In this document: positions 41,010 to 51,375 of the stretch, piece by piece
How the letters are laid out: every line of letters starts with the position of its first letter
Numbering within the stretch: the stretch's first letter is position 1
Source: Escallonia rubra
Lineage: Eukaryota > Streptophyta > Magnoliopsida > Escalloniales > Escalloniaceae
Assembly: GCA_033065855.1 (NCBI GenBank)
Contig: JAVXUO010000997.1
Coordinates: 1-64,000 of the forward strand
Reading direction: 5' to 3'
DNA: 64,000 bases
The notes under the pieces: model-generated
The model's input: the letters and a program-made list of their open reading frames with translations, nothing else
Told to the model about the DNA's origin: nothing
Databases searched by the model: none
Program-made: the position numbers and the translations under genes

Positions 41010-41494
41010 TACTAGAAGCATTTGCTATAGCCATTTCTGAAACACTGCCCAAACACCTTGCATATGTGACACCTTAAAGGTTTCCATTGTGCTGAACTTT
41101 AATGGGGATCATATGATAATGTTTTCATTGTTCTCGGCCACCAACAATTCGAATTCCTCCATAGGGTCCTTCTCAGTACTAATTTCAACACATAATTAGC
41201 ATATACTATTCTCTTTCTTTCTTCAGTCATCCTATCAGCATATAAAGGTACCCAATAGCACTCCATGCAGAACTTAGCCCTACTACCGTGATAATTCAAC
41301 TGGTAGATTACATAGCTATAACCGAAAAGTTAGGACGGGGGCAACATAGGTGCACATATGCAACACTCCTGATATAACCATTTGCTACCCATAAGGACAA
41401 AACAAGGTGGTTCACTTGAAGCTGAATTCTTACAGAAATTAGCTACCGACCATATACTATTTTCAAAAATGGCTATAGCAAATGCTTCTAGGTG
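41010..41494. mobile_element. Small nested element with 30-bp inverted ends
   Basis: CTAGAAGCATTTGCTATAGC at 41012 reappears inverted at 41463-41492, with at most three differences in 30 bp. Outer bases read TACTAG on the left and, reversed, CACCTAG on the right, reminiscent of a CACTA-type miniature element. A broken frame at 41299-41099 (minus) includes KFCMECYWVPLYADRMTEER; its family is unknown to me. Confidence 0.55.
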
Positions 41495-41560
41495 ATTTTG
41501 CATGAAGTAAATGGAAACGAGTCAGAGATTTGCTCACCAACACTACCCCTGATTTCATCC

Positions 41561-41896
41561 CTATACACACATCCAAAAGTTATTTTTCATGTTGTGGACA
41601 AGTTTTCTACCCTGGCGACCACATAATGTGAAAGTTAACGGGTGCTGTTTCAACTCAAGTAGCTCCTTTATCCAGTATTTTTCCACTTTGAACTCAGGTC
41701 TACAGGCCTTCTTTGGGCACCTAAAATTGATGGCCGTGAACCATCTAAAAGCTGGAGCGATAGTACCTACTCCCACTGCTATGGTTTGAGTTAGTAGAAC
41801 CAAAGTAGTTGACCATTTATAATTAGAGTCCCCCCTGCAAAATTTGAAGGACCAGGGCATCAAGTAAGATCGAAGCATGGCTTCTGCTAGTGTCAC
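41561..41896 (-). pseudogene. Fragment resembling a plant multi-pass membrane protein, possibly captured host gene
   Basis: The minus-strand frame reads AMLRSYLMPWSFKFCRGDSN, then KWSTTLVLLTQTIAVGVGTIAP, RWFTAINFRCP, FKVEKYWIKELLELKQ and RKLVHNMKN. This is not transposase-like: it shows hydrophobic helices, the GTIAPAFRWF segment and a charged C-terminal part of the kind found in an uncharacterised plant membrane-protein family. I cannot name the family. It lies within the CACTA element with no start region or downstream exons, so gene capture is a reasonable inference. Confidence 0.45.
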
Positions 41897-42534
41897 AACA
41901 CTTAGAATACAACGCCCCCGAGGCAGTGCACGTAGCCGATCGCCCCATCACGAACTGATTTGAGTTATCTAATAATCAGAAAACCATTTCACGTATCTGA
42001 ATGGCAATCTAGGCAAACTGAAATTCCTACAATTTTTCTTCTTAAAGAACTACACATTACACAACTCACAGTAATTAACTCCTTACAACACAGAAGGAAA
42101 TAATGAAAATGCAAAAGACCGTAGCTTTAAAAGAGTCCAATTCAAGAAGAACAAGAAGTGGGCAATAAACAAAGAAACGCAGAAAAGGGTGCAAAGGAGA
42201 AATATCATACCTTGGGTGAGGAGTCAGTTGGATCGGGGTTTATTTGGAAAAATATTCTTTGGTAATTACGAGTTCTACCGTGCAATTGTATACAGCGGGT
42301 TGTGAGGTGATGGAGTTGCCGCAGGTGGTGGACAGAGTTACCGTAGGTGACGGTAATGGAACAACTCATGGGGCATAGGGGGGGGGCATAGGGGGGAGGA
42401 CGGGGGTCTCACTGGAGGTGGGTCACCGTAGAGGGTGGTCGCCAGAGGTGAGATTGCCGGTGGGTGGGTGAGAGATAAGAGAGAGAGAGAGAGAGAAAGA
42501 AAAGGGAAAGAAAAAAAAGGGGATCTGTGCGATT

Positions 42535-42728
42535 TAAGATAGGTTTTTAGCGATGGAATTACACTGCCGTTAAAAAGCCGTCGAAAAAATTTGCCTTTTG
42601 CTGATGGAATGTTTAGCGACGGTAAAATTCTGTCACTTATTTTTTTTTTAAAATCATAAATGACTTTTAGCGACATAATTTCTTCCGTCGCTAAAAGTCC
42701 GTCGCAAAAGATGTATTTTTTTGTAATG
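42535..42728. repeat. Right terminal and subterminal repeats of the CACTA element
   Basis: TTTTTAGCGATGGAA, TTTAGCGACGGTA, CTTCCGTCGCTAAA and GTCCGTCGCAAAAG mirror the left end. The tip is diverged (TAATG instead of TAGTG). The interior 42480-42500 has a short (GA)n. Confidence 0.85.
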
Positions 42729-42744
42729 TTATGAAGCTTAGTTG

Positions 42745-43290
42745 TCCAACCCAAAAGCATGTTTAAGAGGAGATGAAGTCCACTAGGTATAAGAACTAAT
42801 CCCAAATTTCATAGGTAGTCGATGAAAATATTTCACACCCGCCCAAACGAATAGCGTTGAATATGAGACAATCCCGCTAAACTAACACAAGTGATGAGAA
42901 ACTGATGAGCTAAAGACCATCAGGCGACATGGGTATGGTTGGGCCTAACTCTGACATCATGTATGAACCTGATGTCTAACTCAAAAGCATGTTCAAGAGG
43001 AGGTAAAACCCACCAGGTATAAAAACCGATCCCAAACCCCATATATAGTCGATTGGGGACTTTAATACCCGCCCTCACACATAGTTGATGATTTCGTTGA
43101 GTCAACAGAAAAGACGAGAAAGCGATCTATAGATCGACCATGGGGCATCATAGGAAGTGGTCTTAAATTTGATACAATATTAAAGCCTGGTGTCTAACCC
43201 AAATGCATGTTCAAGAGAAGGTAAAGTCCACCAAGTATAAGAACCGATCTTAAACACATATATGGTCTATGCGAGACTTTAACAGTCAAT
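42745..43290. repeat. Three tandem units of about 225 bp
   Basis: GTCTAACCCAAAAGCATGTT-type sequence followed by CAAGAGGAGGTAAAGTCCAC and GTATAAGAACCGATCCCAAA occurs at about 42748, 42974 and 43190. The spacers share a TAGTCGATG/GACTTTAA segment. The units resemble dispersed plant repeats, probably LTR fragments. Non-coding. Confidence 0.75.
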
Positions 43291-43643
43291 TCTATAACCA
43301 TATTTACATCTGTTAAAGTTTTATTTGTGTTTTTCATATAGCATTTCGTCGCTAAAGTGTTATGGTGTTAATAAAGTTGGTAACGAGAAGCTCATTAAAT
43401 GGTACTGGATTACTGGTATAGCTTACGGTCTGCATCCTTTTAAATTTAGGAAACATACTGATCAAGCAAGCCATTTTTGCCGAAGATATGGGGTGAAGTA
43501 ATCATTCAGTGTTCTGAAGGTCTTTTTCATGCGACTTTATCATAACCCAAAAAAAAAAAAAATGAAAGAAAGTTGGAGCGTTGGGGATCCATGAATCTTT
43601 CAAGTCATTGCGTCATTCCAAGTGGTGTTGGAAAGTGGACACA
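43291..43643. other. Spacer before the hAT deletion derivative
   Basis: Unremarkable AT-rich sequence with an A-run at 43549-43561. Nothing recognised. Confidence 0.4.
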
Positions 43644-45592
43644 GAGGTGTCAAACTAGGCGAGGGCTCACTGGCCAGCCCAATCCAGCCCAGAAAAAGCC
43701 TGGGTCGTCCGACCCATTAAGTGAACAGTGGAAGAGACTCCATTTTCCCCCAAACATAGCCCAGCCCGATCAGACCCGTTTTAAGTCCAAGCCCGACCTA
43801 TTCTGTGCCTGGTTCGGTAGCGGTCCGAGCCTGTATTGAGCCCGTTTTAGTCGAAGCCCGGCCGGAGTCCAAGCTTGACTCGACCTTAAAAAATTCAAAA
43901 TTTTCAGATGCTCCCTTCCCCCCCAACGGCCAAATTTTTTAATAATTACATTTTTACCCCTCTAATAACTATTTAACAGCTAGTTTGAGGGGCATTTTTG
44001 TCCAATATTATTCCAACAACTCTTTACTTTTACAAATTTACCCTCCCAACAACTATAAGTAGCTAGTTTTTATGGGTATTTCGGTTAATTGTGAGGCTTG
44101 AAAAATCTATAAGTTGATTCATCCTGTTCACATTTTTCACACCAATTCACAACTCTATCTTATCTATATTCTAGAAGCTTTCTTGTGCATTCTTATTTGT
44201 TACTAGGTATTACCTGCTCAAATTTTCAATTACAAGCATTTTTAATTATTAATCGATAGATTTTGGCTAAATACTATTATGAATACTTCTATTCTCTTGC
44301 TATTTACTTAGTCTTACCAATTTTATTTTCTTATGTTTCAAACAAGATAAACACCCAATTTGTTTTTGGCTTTTAACCAAAACATTCTTGATTTTCAATT
44401 TTTCAATATCCACCTTTACAAGATCAAAAGCAATTTAGTCAAAATGCAGCTCGATTGGCTACATTAATACTCTTACGAACATACAATCTTCACTCGATGA
44501 GTGGTGGTGGAGAGGAAGGAGCAGTCCTGCCTTAAATCTGCCAGAACTCCAAAATTCAAATAAAAAATCAAAGTTAAGTGTTGGAAGCATTTTACAAATG
44601 TTATGCTTGATGTCGCACCCAAAGTTCAATGTAAGTGTTTTTTAAAATATTTTAGTTGTGATTGTGATAGTGGTAGTTCACATCTTAATGAGCATTGGAT
44701 GAGACATGCATTTAAACAACTTCCATAAGTTTATCGTTGAACAACTTTTTAATTTTTAACGAAATTCCATTGAGTTTGTATGCGTGCTATATCATCGAGC
44801 GGTCAAAATATATCATGATTCATATTTTAAGGGTATTTACGCTGTAGTGGCAATACAATAGAGTGGAGGAACACTTAATGGCGGTAAGTACTACCGGCGC
44901 AAGCCTCCATGATTACTTCAGAGTCTATTTTTCATCGAGCAAGAGGGTGTTGGATGACAATAAGAGTCATCTTTGTTCCGGATTATTGGAGTCATATATT
45001 TTTTGGAAGGATTATGTTGATGCAAAATACCTGGAGCAAGAGAAATCAATTTTTAGTGGAAGAACACCAATTCGAGCGTTGGAAATTTTTCAGATGATTA
45101 AGAATTTCTTTTTCTTTATCTTCTCTTAACATTTTAGAACATATTTTTCTCAAGATATAGTTTACACTGTCGCATTAGATATTTTTCAAACAAATTAAAT
45201 ATACTTAAAGTCAAAAATACATTTCAACATGCTTCACAATTTTTTGGGCAATTAATTTTTTTTACATATAAAAAGTAGGTAATTTCACCCGTTTATTTAC
45301 CGGTCCCAAGTCTGGATTAAAGAGGAGGGCCTATAAGAAATTTATGATAAATTTAAGTTTATTAAAAAATTAAAAAGATTTTTCTAAAAAAAATTAATTC
45401 TTTGGGGCTGGCCTGGGCCTGACCCAAGCCAGCATTAAATTTGGGGGTCAAGGGCTTGAATTAAGACCGGGCCCTTATAGTCATGAGGAATCCCGGCCCG
45501 TTCCCCCTAGACCGGGCCGACCTGACCCATTATGTTTGAAAAGCCCGTAGGGTCCGGGCTGGGCAGGCCCAAGCCCGACCCATTAACATCTC
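43644..45592 (+). mobile_element. Internally deleted, diverged copy of the 9353-12902 hAT family
   Basis: The left end GAGGTGTCAAACTAGG and reversed right end GAGATGTTAATGGGTCGG match the family termini. Inside are GGCCC/AGCCC-rich subterminal DNA, the leader segment with TTTACCCTCCCAACAACTAT (compare 9705-9735), a BED-finger remnant near 44580-44700 (GGAAGCATTTTACAAATG, then CACATCTTAATGAGCATTGG), and the hATC remnant at 44863-45129. The catalytic core between them is absent. No target duplication is discernible, so it is older than the intact copy. Confidence 0.75.
44863..45129 (+). pseudogene. hATC domain remnant of a deleted hAT transposase
   Basis: The frame contains FRVYFSSSKRVLDDNKSHL and FWKDYVDAKYLEQEKSI, matching SASGRVLDDRRSRL and CWKDYLDAKYREQDKPI in the intact transposase. 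Conserved catalytic-region residues preceding this are degraded (TTGASLHDYFRV in place of TVASESAF). Confidence 0.8.
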
Positions 45593-46920
45593 TACCTACG
45601 CATGTTCAAAGTGACTAAGGGGAAGCCATATCAACATTAGCGTAGCCGGCTGAATTTTGCAGGGTCATGTGCATTGGGAAATGGCACCACATGGATTAGG
45701 CAAAAATGTTAGGGTCGTGTGACGTTGCATGAGTTACATGGATTAGGCTCATTTGTGATGCCTAACAAATTTTCTCAGTTGAAAATAGGCCTTTATACCG
45801 TCATTAGTAATGCTAGGAGACATACCCAACATAGAGGATAATCCGGATAGGGCTTTTCACTTTGCATGATAAGATGGGCCGCGGGAGCATCCAAGATCCC
45901 AACCTCTAATTACGCATTTAGATTTTAGATACCAACACAATTTTGTGCACTTGAAAGAAGTTATTAATTAAACTTACAATCTTATGGCTACACATATTTC
46001 TTTTTTTTTTTAAAAAAAAAAATCCCTAATTGACTGTGTAGAGAGAAGGATGTTTATAACACCATTTGGTATTTTCATTAATCGTAGATTTTTGCGTGCA
46101 TCCCGTAGCACTACACGAACTAATGCTAGTAGAGGTAATATTTAAGCAATGAATACATCTTAATATCTTATAATGCAATGCCATACTTTCAAGTAGCTAT
46201 TATTAATGTAGTTGTTTCGTGCTTGATGAGCTAGTAAATATGACGTCATAAACATGAAAGTCGGTCTTTGCTTTGTTGTCTGTGGATCCCGACAAGACAA
46301 CATGCAAGAAGAGGCTAAAAATGGTCGTGAATGGTAGGCTAGACAATTTAAGAGAAGTGAAGACTTTATTTTGAGTAGGGACGGATGAAGGAAATGTAAT
46401 TGGAGGTGTTGGGGGGGGGGGGAAGATAACAAAATTAACAATTAATATAAAAGAATAAGAAATGTTTCACATAAAACATGAAATATAAAAAATATTAAAT
46501 ATAGAAGCTGTTCATCAAGGCTTCACAAGAAAGGGAAGAATTACAAAAATAACATTTTTAATATGAATTAATCAATTTTCAAAGCAGAACTCGACATTCT
46601 TTCTAATCATGAAAGTCATCAACGGTCGAGTCTATATAGTACACCTCCAGAATTATTTATTTAACTTGGTAAGATTAGTCATTAATAAATCACTGATCAA
46701 TCTTGCATGAAAGAAACTTAACTAATACATTCATATTTGTAATAGTAATGTTATTATTACATTATATGATGAGAATAGTACATGCACAAGTTAATATACT
46801 ATAAGAATTTAAATTCAAAAAAGAAAAAAAAATAATCTTAATATATTCTTGTGCTTTGTAATTTGCTTTGGAATTTAGAAGAATAAAGATAGAGCAAGAG
46901 AAAAGTAAAGAGAGAGACCG
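45593..46920. other. Intergenic sequence upstream of WAK-like gene A
   Basis: AT-rich, with T/A homopolymers at 45999-46020 and a G-run at 46411-46422. Frames on either strand resemble no family. No element ends were identified. Confidence 0.4.
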
Positions 46921-47169
46921 TGACGAGAACCATACATTATCCATTGGTCCACCCTCAGAAAAATCATCAATCCAACGAGAACCATACATTATCCATTGAC
47001 TCAAGGATCAAAGTCTTCGTCTTTCGTTCTTTTAGAAGTTTTCTGTTTACCTTTCCACTCCTCTTTCCATGCCTTCCCAACTCTGTGGAAATTAAGTACT
47101 TTGCTGGATTACATATACACTTGCCATAAGCTCAGATTGGCGCGCATACAACATACATACAGAGAAAGA
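46921..47169 (+). promoter_or_regulatory. Proximal upstream region of WAK-like gene A with a 22-bp direct repeat
   Basis: GAGAACCATACATTATCCAT occurs at 46925 and 46977, 52 bp apart, about 200 bp before the start codon. It may have arisen by local duplication. No TATA box is assigned with confidence. Confidence 0.4.
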
Positions 47170-50100
47170 ATGGGTGTGCATGGGGTGGCTGTAATCATGC
47201 TCGTCTTTCTGTTCACCAAAGCAACAGCGCAAGTTGAATTACAACCTGCTCTACCTGTAGCGCTGCCTCATTGTCAAGACATGTGCGGCAATGTTAGCAT
47301 ACCATTCCCATTCGGTATCGGAGCCGGTTGTGCGGCCAACGAGTCCTTCGTGATACTATGCAACTACTCCTCCAATCCGGCGAAGCCTTTCATTGGGAAC
47401 ACCAGTGTGGAAGTAGTGGAAATATCGCTGGATCAGCGTACCGTTAGTGTCAACAATCCCATCAACTTGTCGTCGAATGGCCATTTATATTTCCCCGACA
47501 CCTACACTCAGTTCGCGTGCGTTCTATCTTGGACTTACAAAAATTGGTACTGCAATGGCCCCGCAGTCCACAGATTTGATGATGGTTTCGTTTATTGCAC
47601 GAAAAAGGAGGCTCGCTGTGGGAATCAAACCGACTGTTATTGTGCTGATGGTTACGAAGGTAACCCATATCTTAAAGATGCATGTCGAGGTATACTTTCT
47701 CGTCATTTTTTGCCTTCATTAACTCCTCAAAGTTTTTTTTTTTTTTCGTTCGCTATATTTTGATTACTAAATGCGTGCTGCGGCTAATATTAGTTGTTCA
47801 AATTTCAGTGTATGTTTTACCCATGATTTACACGGACACACATTGTAGTTTACATTGATTTAATTAGTTGCTATCCGCAAGTTTTGATACTTATAGATCA
47901 GCGCTTTAGTCCCTCTTCTGTTTTGACTTTCGATGCCAATTCTATATCAACAACTTTGAAAATCTCATCGAATATACAATAGTCGCTAAAAAAAATTTCT
48001 TTTTCTTTTGCTCAGATTTTGTTTACTAAATGCGTGCTGCGGCTAATTTTAGTTGTTCAAATTCTAGGGTATGTTTTACTAAAGATTTGCAGGAACACAA
48101 ATTGTAGTTTACACTGATTTAGTTGCTATTCGTGAGTTTTGATACTTATAGATCAGTGCTTCAGTCTGTCCTCTGATGTCTTTCGGTGCCAATTCTCTAT
48201 CAGCAACTTTGAAAGTCTCATTGAATATGCAAAAGAGTTGCTTAGATTTTAAATGCATTTACTGTTAGAAGTGAAAAGAATCTTATGTTAGATGAAAAAA
48301 GTCACTCAATTAAAATCAATTGACAGTGGATGTGAGTTGGAATGCTGAAGTGTTATTAAATTATTCGTTAGGAATTCCTATGAACTTTATTCCTCCATTC
48401 CTCCATTGACAGTGGATGTGAGTTGGAATGCTGAAGTGTTCATTTTATTCCTTGAAACTCCTAGTCACAAGTAATCTCAACAAAGTGTACTATACAAAAC
48501 TAAGTGAAGTTTCTATGAGCTGGATCATCTACTTCATCATCTGCATGCATTCCTCCACCTGTCGTTGCTCTTGCTCAAAATTTTTGGCATTTCTCTCATT
48601 CCATTCCATATAAACAGCGCAGCCACAGCTAGCTTACAGAATCGAGCTTTAAATCTTTTGCCTTGAAATTTCTGAGTAGCATACCTTAGTAGCTGCTTCC
48701 AATATTGTAGGGGAAGATCTATACTTAGTGTGAGGTGGTCTTCATCTTTTCCGTTTGTCCAAGGCATATGACCTTTGTCCTCAAACCTCCTTTCTTCAAT
48801 TGTGCTAATTTTTTTAACAAAATTAACTCAGTTGCACACGAAGGGTTGTCGGAATCGGGTGTTAGATGTGTTTAATATCCTCGAACTGGTGAAACAATTT
48901 TACAATGCCCCAGTGTTCTGCACTCTTCTGAGACTGCTTAACTTAAACAAACAAGTTCTGCTCGAAAGTCAAAACCATTTAGTGAATCGCAGTTAATCAT
49001 CTTTAGCGACACTTTTCAAGAGTTTTGTACTTGTGCCTTCAGCAACAAGCTTTAAAGTTCACTTGTTTGTGCTTTCAAAAGAAAAAAAAAGGCAATAAAA
49101 AAACCTAAGGGGTGGTGGAGTGACAAAGGACCTTGAACCTTAAGGTTCCGAGTTCGAATCCCATCCCGACGAACCTGATAAATTGCAATTCTAACTATTC
49201 CCCAAAAAAAGAAACTGCAGATATTATCGATAATCTTTGACTTTAATCGAGCAATTACTTTCCCAACCTTATTCTGGGAAATTTTTCCATAATTTTCGTT
49301 TGTTTGCTGTTAATTGTTGTCATTTGTATAGCAGAACTTACAAAAGATAATGATGCTTTAGTAAAAAAAAAATAAAAAATATCGCATGATAGAAATTTAG
49401 CGGCGGTTTTTAAGGAATGCTCTTTCTTACTCTGTCCTTTTTAACATTGCATGTCAGATGTAAACGAATGCTTAGGAGCACGAACTAATTCGGAATCCGC
49501 CTACGGACGAGTCAATCGTGCTGAAAGCTGTTATAGATCTGGAGGAACCTGTGTTAATAGTCCAGGGGACTACTACTGCTCTTGTCCCTCTGGGTACGTC
49601 GGCTTCTATAGTTGCTACAAAAACAAGAATAAAAAAGCTCGGATGGCTATTATAGGTATGTAGTACCCTTTCTCGTCTTCCCCTTCAAAGATACCTTTTC
49701 AAACTGCATTTCCTGGTCTGGATCTAGGCGCTGGAACAACTAATTAGATTGGATATTTGTTGCATCTTCACTTATAACAACAGGTACGGGCAGCGGACTT
49801 GGGGCTCTGTTTGTCCTTGTTTGCTCGTGGTGGTTGTATAAAATAATGAGAAAAAGAAAGAAAAGACAGTTAAAGAAGAAATTCTTCAAGCGAAATGGTG
49901 GGTTGATATTGCAGCAACAGCTATCCTCTGGCGAAGAAGGTAATATAGAGAAAACAAAAGTGTTCACCTCAAAGGCATTGGAGAAGGCCACGGACAACTT
50001 TAATCCGAATCGAGTTCTTGGCCAGGGAGGCCAAGGTACGGTTTATAAAGGAATGTTACCGGATGGAAGAATTGTGGCAATCAAAAAGTCTAAAATAGAC

Positions 50101-51006
50101 GATGACGAAGGAAACGTTGAGCACTTCATTAATGAGGTCGTCATTCTGTCACGAATTAGCCACCAGAACGTGGTTAAGCTACACGGCTGTTGTTTGGAGA
50201 CGGAAGTACCTCTGTTGGTTTACGAATTCATCCCTAACGGAACGCTTTTTGAATTTATCCATGGCCAGAATGAGGAGCTACCACTTTCCTGCTGGGACAC
50301 GCGCTTGCGCATTGCTACAGAAGTAGCAGGAGCTCTTTCTTACCTACATTCAGCAGCTGCCATCCCAATCTATCATCGAGACATCAAGTCTGCAAACATA
50401 CTCTTGGACGAAAAATACAGATCAAAAGTGGCAGACTTTGGAACATCAAGGTCCATTTCCGTTGATCAAACACACTTAACAACAAGAGTACTGGGGACTT
50501 GGGGATACTTGGACCCAGAGTATTTCCAATCAAGTCAATTTACTGACAAAAGTGATGTTTATAGCTTTGGAGTAGTGCTTATAGAGCTCTTGACGGGACA
50601 AAAACCCATCTCATCGACTAAATCCGAGGAGGCGCGAAGTTTAGCAACACAGTTTATTATGGCAATGAAAGAGACTTGTTTGTATGATATTCTTGATGCT
50701 CGAGTTGCAAAAGAAGGTAGTAAGGAAGAGGTTATGAGGGTTGCTAACCTAGCAAAAAGATGCTTGAACTTGAACGGGAGAAAAAGGCCTACAATGAAAG
50801 AAGTCGCAACGGAGTTAGAAGACATCAAAAAGTGGCATGGAGCACCAGACAGTCGACACCACAAAGAAGAAGAGAGTGAAAAGGTTGAATGTGCCTTTGA
50901 AATTGAGCAAATGGGCACGGGGGACACTGCTTCAACTTCAACAAAAAGTTTCCCCAATAATAGTTTATCATCGTCTTCAGACATCCAACCTCTACTGTTT
51001 GACTGA
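47170..51006 (+). CDS. Wall-associated-kinase-like receptor kinase (gene A), short ectodomain; three exons
   Basis: Exons 47170-47689, 49458-49655 and 49784-51006 join in frame to 646 residues. WAK-like proteins are plasma-membrane receptors linking pectin or other wall signals to a cytoplasmic Ser/Thr kinase. A signal peptide (1-20, [13 protein letters not shown]) precedes a GUB_WAK galacturonan-binding region ([20 protein letters not shown]). The usual following part, with CYG..CC motifs, is missing: exon 1 is about 90 codons shorter than in gene C. Exon 2 encodes a six-Cys calcium-binding-type EGF domain (DVNECLG..). Exon 3 starts with a transmembrane helix ([14 protein letters not shown], about 244-257) and basic stop-transfer RKRKKRQ, then the kinase: GQGGQG (319-324), VAIKK (Lys about 340), HRDIK (437-441), DFG (457-459), GYLDPEY and [15 protein letters not shown], all intact. 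The start ATG was chosen because it yields the signal peptide. It heads the cluster with pseudogene B and gene C. Confidence 0.92.
47763..48240. repeat. Tandem duplication within intron 1 of WAK-like gene A
   Basis: Sequence starting TACTAAATGCGTGCTGCGGC at 47765 recurs at 48025 (period about 260), and both copies run through TGATACTTATAGATCAG to ATATGCAA-type ends. A shorter duplication, GTGGATGTGAGTTGGAATGC, lies at 48327 and 48412. Confidence 0.85.
48527..48767 (-). mobile_element. LINE reverse-transcriptase C-terminal scrap in intron 1 of gene A
   Basis: On the minus strand, [15 protein letters not shown] followed, after a frameshift, by [15 protein letters not shown] resembles the zinc-binding C-terminus of plant non-LTR reverse transcriptases (pattern KLA..A..Y.IW.ERN.R.F). 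Only about 80 codons remain. Confidence 0.5.
49105..49215 (+). mobile_element. SINE-like repeat with tRNA B-box in intron 1 of gene A
   Basis: AGGGGTGGTGGAGTGACAAA leads to GTTCCGAGTTCGAATCCC, which matches the pol III B box; an A-rich end (CCCCAAAAAAAG) follows. Similar in plan to 30650-30770. Confidence 0.55.
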
Positions 51007-51375
51007 TTTTGCAGCCTTCAATTTGTGATTGAAATGACAAGTACGATCAAAGTTTGTGTTATTTCTTTGGGGCAGTCAGAATAACAAAGGGCCCGTTTTG
51101 ATAGTTTTAATTATGCTTGTAATAATGGTAATAGTAATTGCAAATAAGTGACATCATATGAGATTAGAAAATATTTGGAGGATGAAAATGCCTACAACGT
51201 TGATGTTTAACGGTTATAGATAACAAGAAAAAGCAACCAAGAAAGGTTGAATTTAAACAACACAGGAGCTCGCGTGAAGGGTTTCTATGGGCTTAAAGGA
51301 GGCCCCAAGACAACAAGGGATACCTTATCATAACAGTAGTATCCTGGTCCAAAGAATCATTATGAAAGAAGCAAA
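51007..51375. other. 3' flank of WAK-like gene A
   Basis: Probably contains the 3' UTR of gene A. No further feature recognised. Confidence 0.4.

Larger units (their letters stand above)
31537..42728 (-). mobile_element. CACTA (En/Spm) DNA transposon, 11.2 kb, genes on minus strand, degenerate
   Basis: The left end is CACTACAAGGAATAAGG; the right end reversed reads CATTACAAAAAAATACA, a diverged CACTA terminus. Three-base flanks are TTC and TTA, only partly matching the usual 3-bp target duplication. Both ends are packed with inverted TTAGCGACGGAAT / TCCGTCGCTAAA motifs, the subterminal binding sites typical of the group. Inside are a TNPD-type gene (34000-37663) and a TNPA-type gene (32174-33913), both with stops. 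The promoter-side half (37700-42500) is filled with arrays, a nested element and a possible captured gene fragment. It is therefore an old copy that can no longer make its own transposase. Confidence 0.88.

Noticed and set aside
42338-42805. 155-codon minus-strand frame across the right CACTA end
   Set aside because: It runs through the terminal repeats, a GA tract and flanking DNA, so it is chance.
46996-47169. Upstream extension of WAK-like gene A
   Set aside because: The open frame upstream of ATG 47170 would bury the signal peptide and has no family support.
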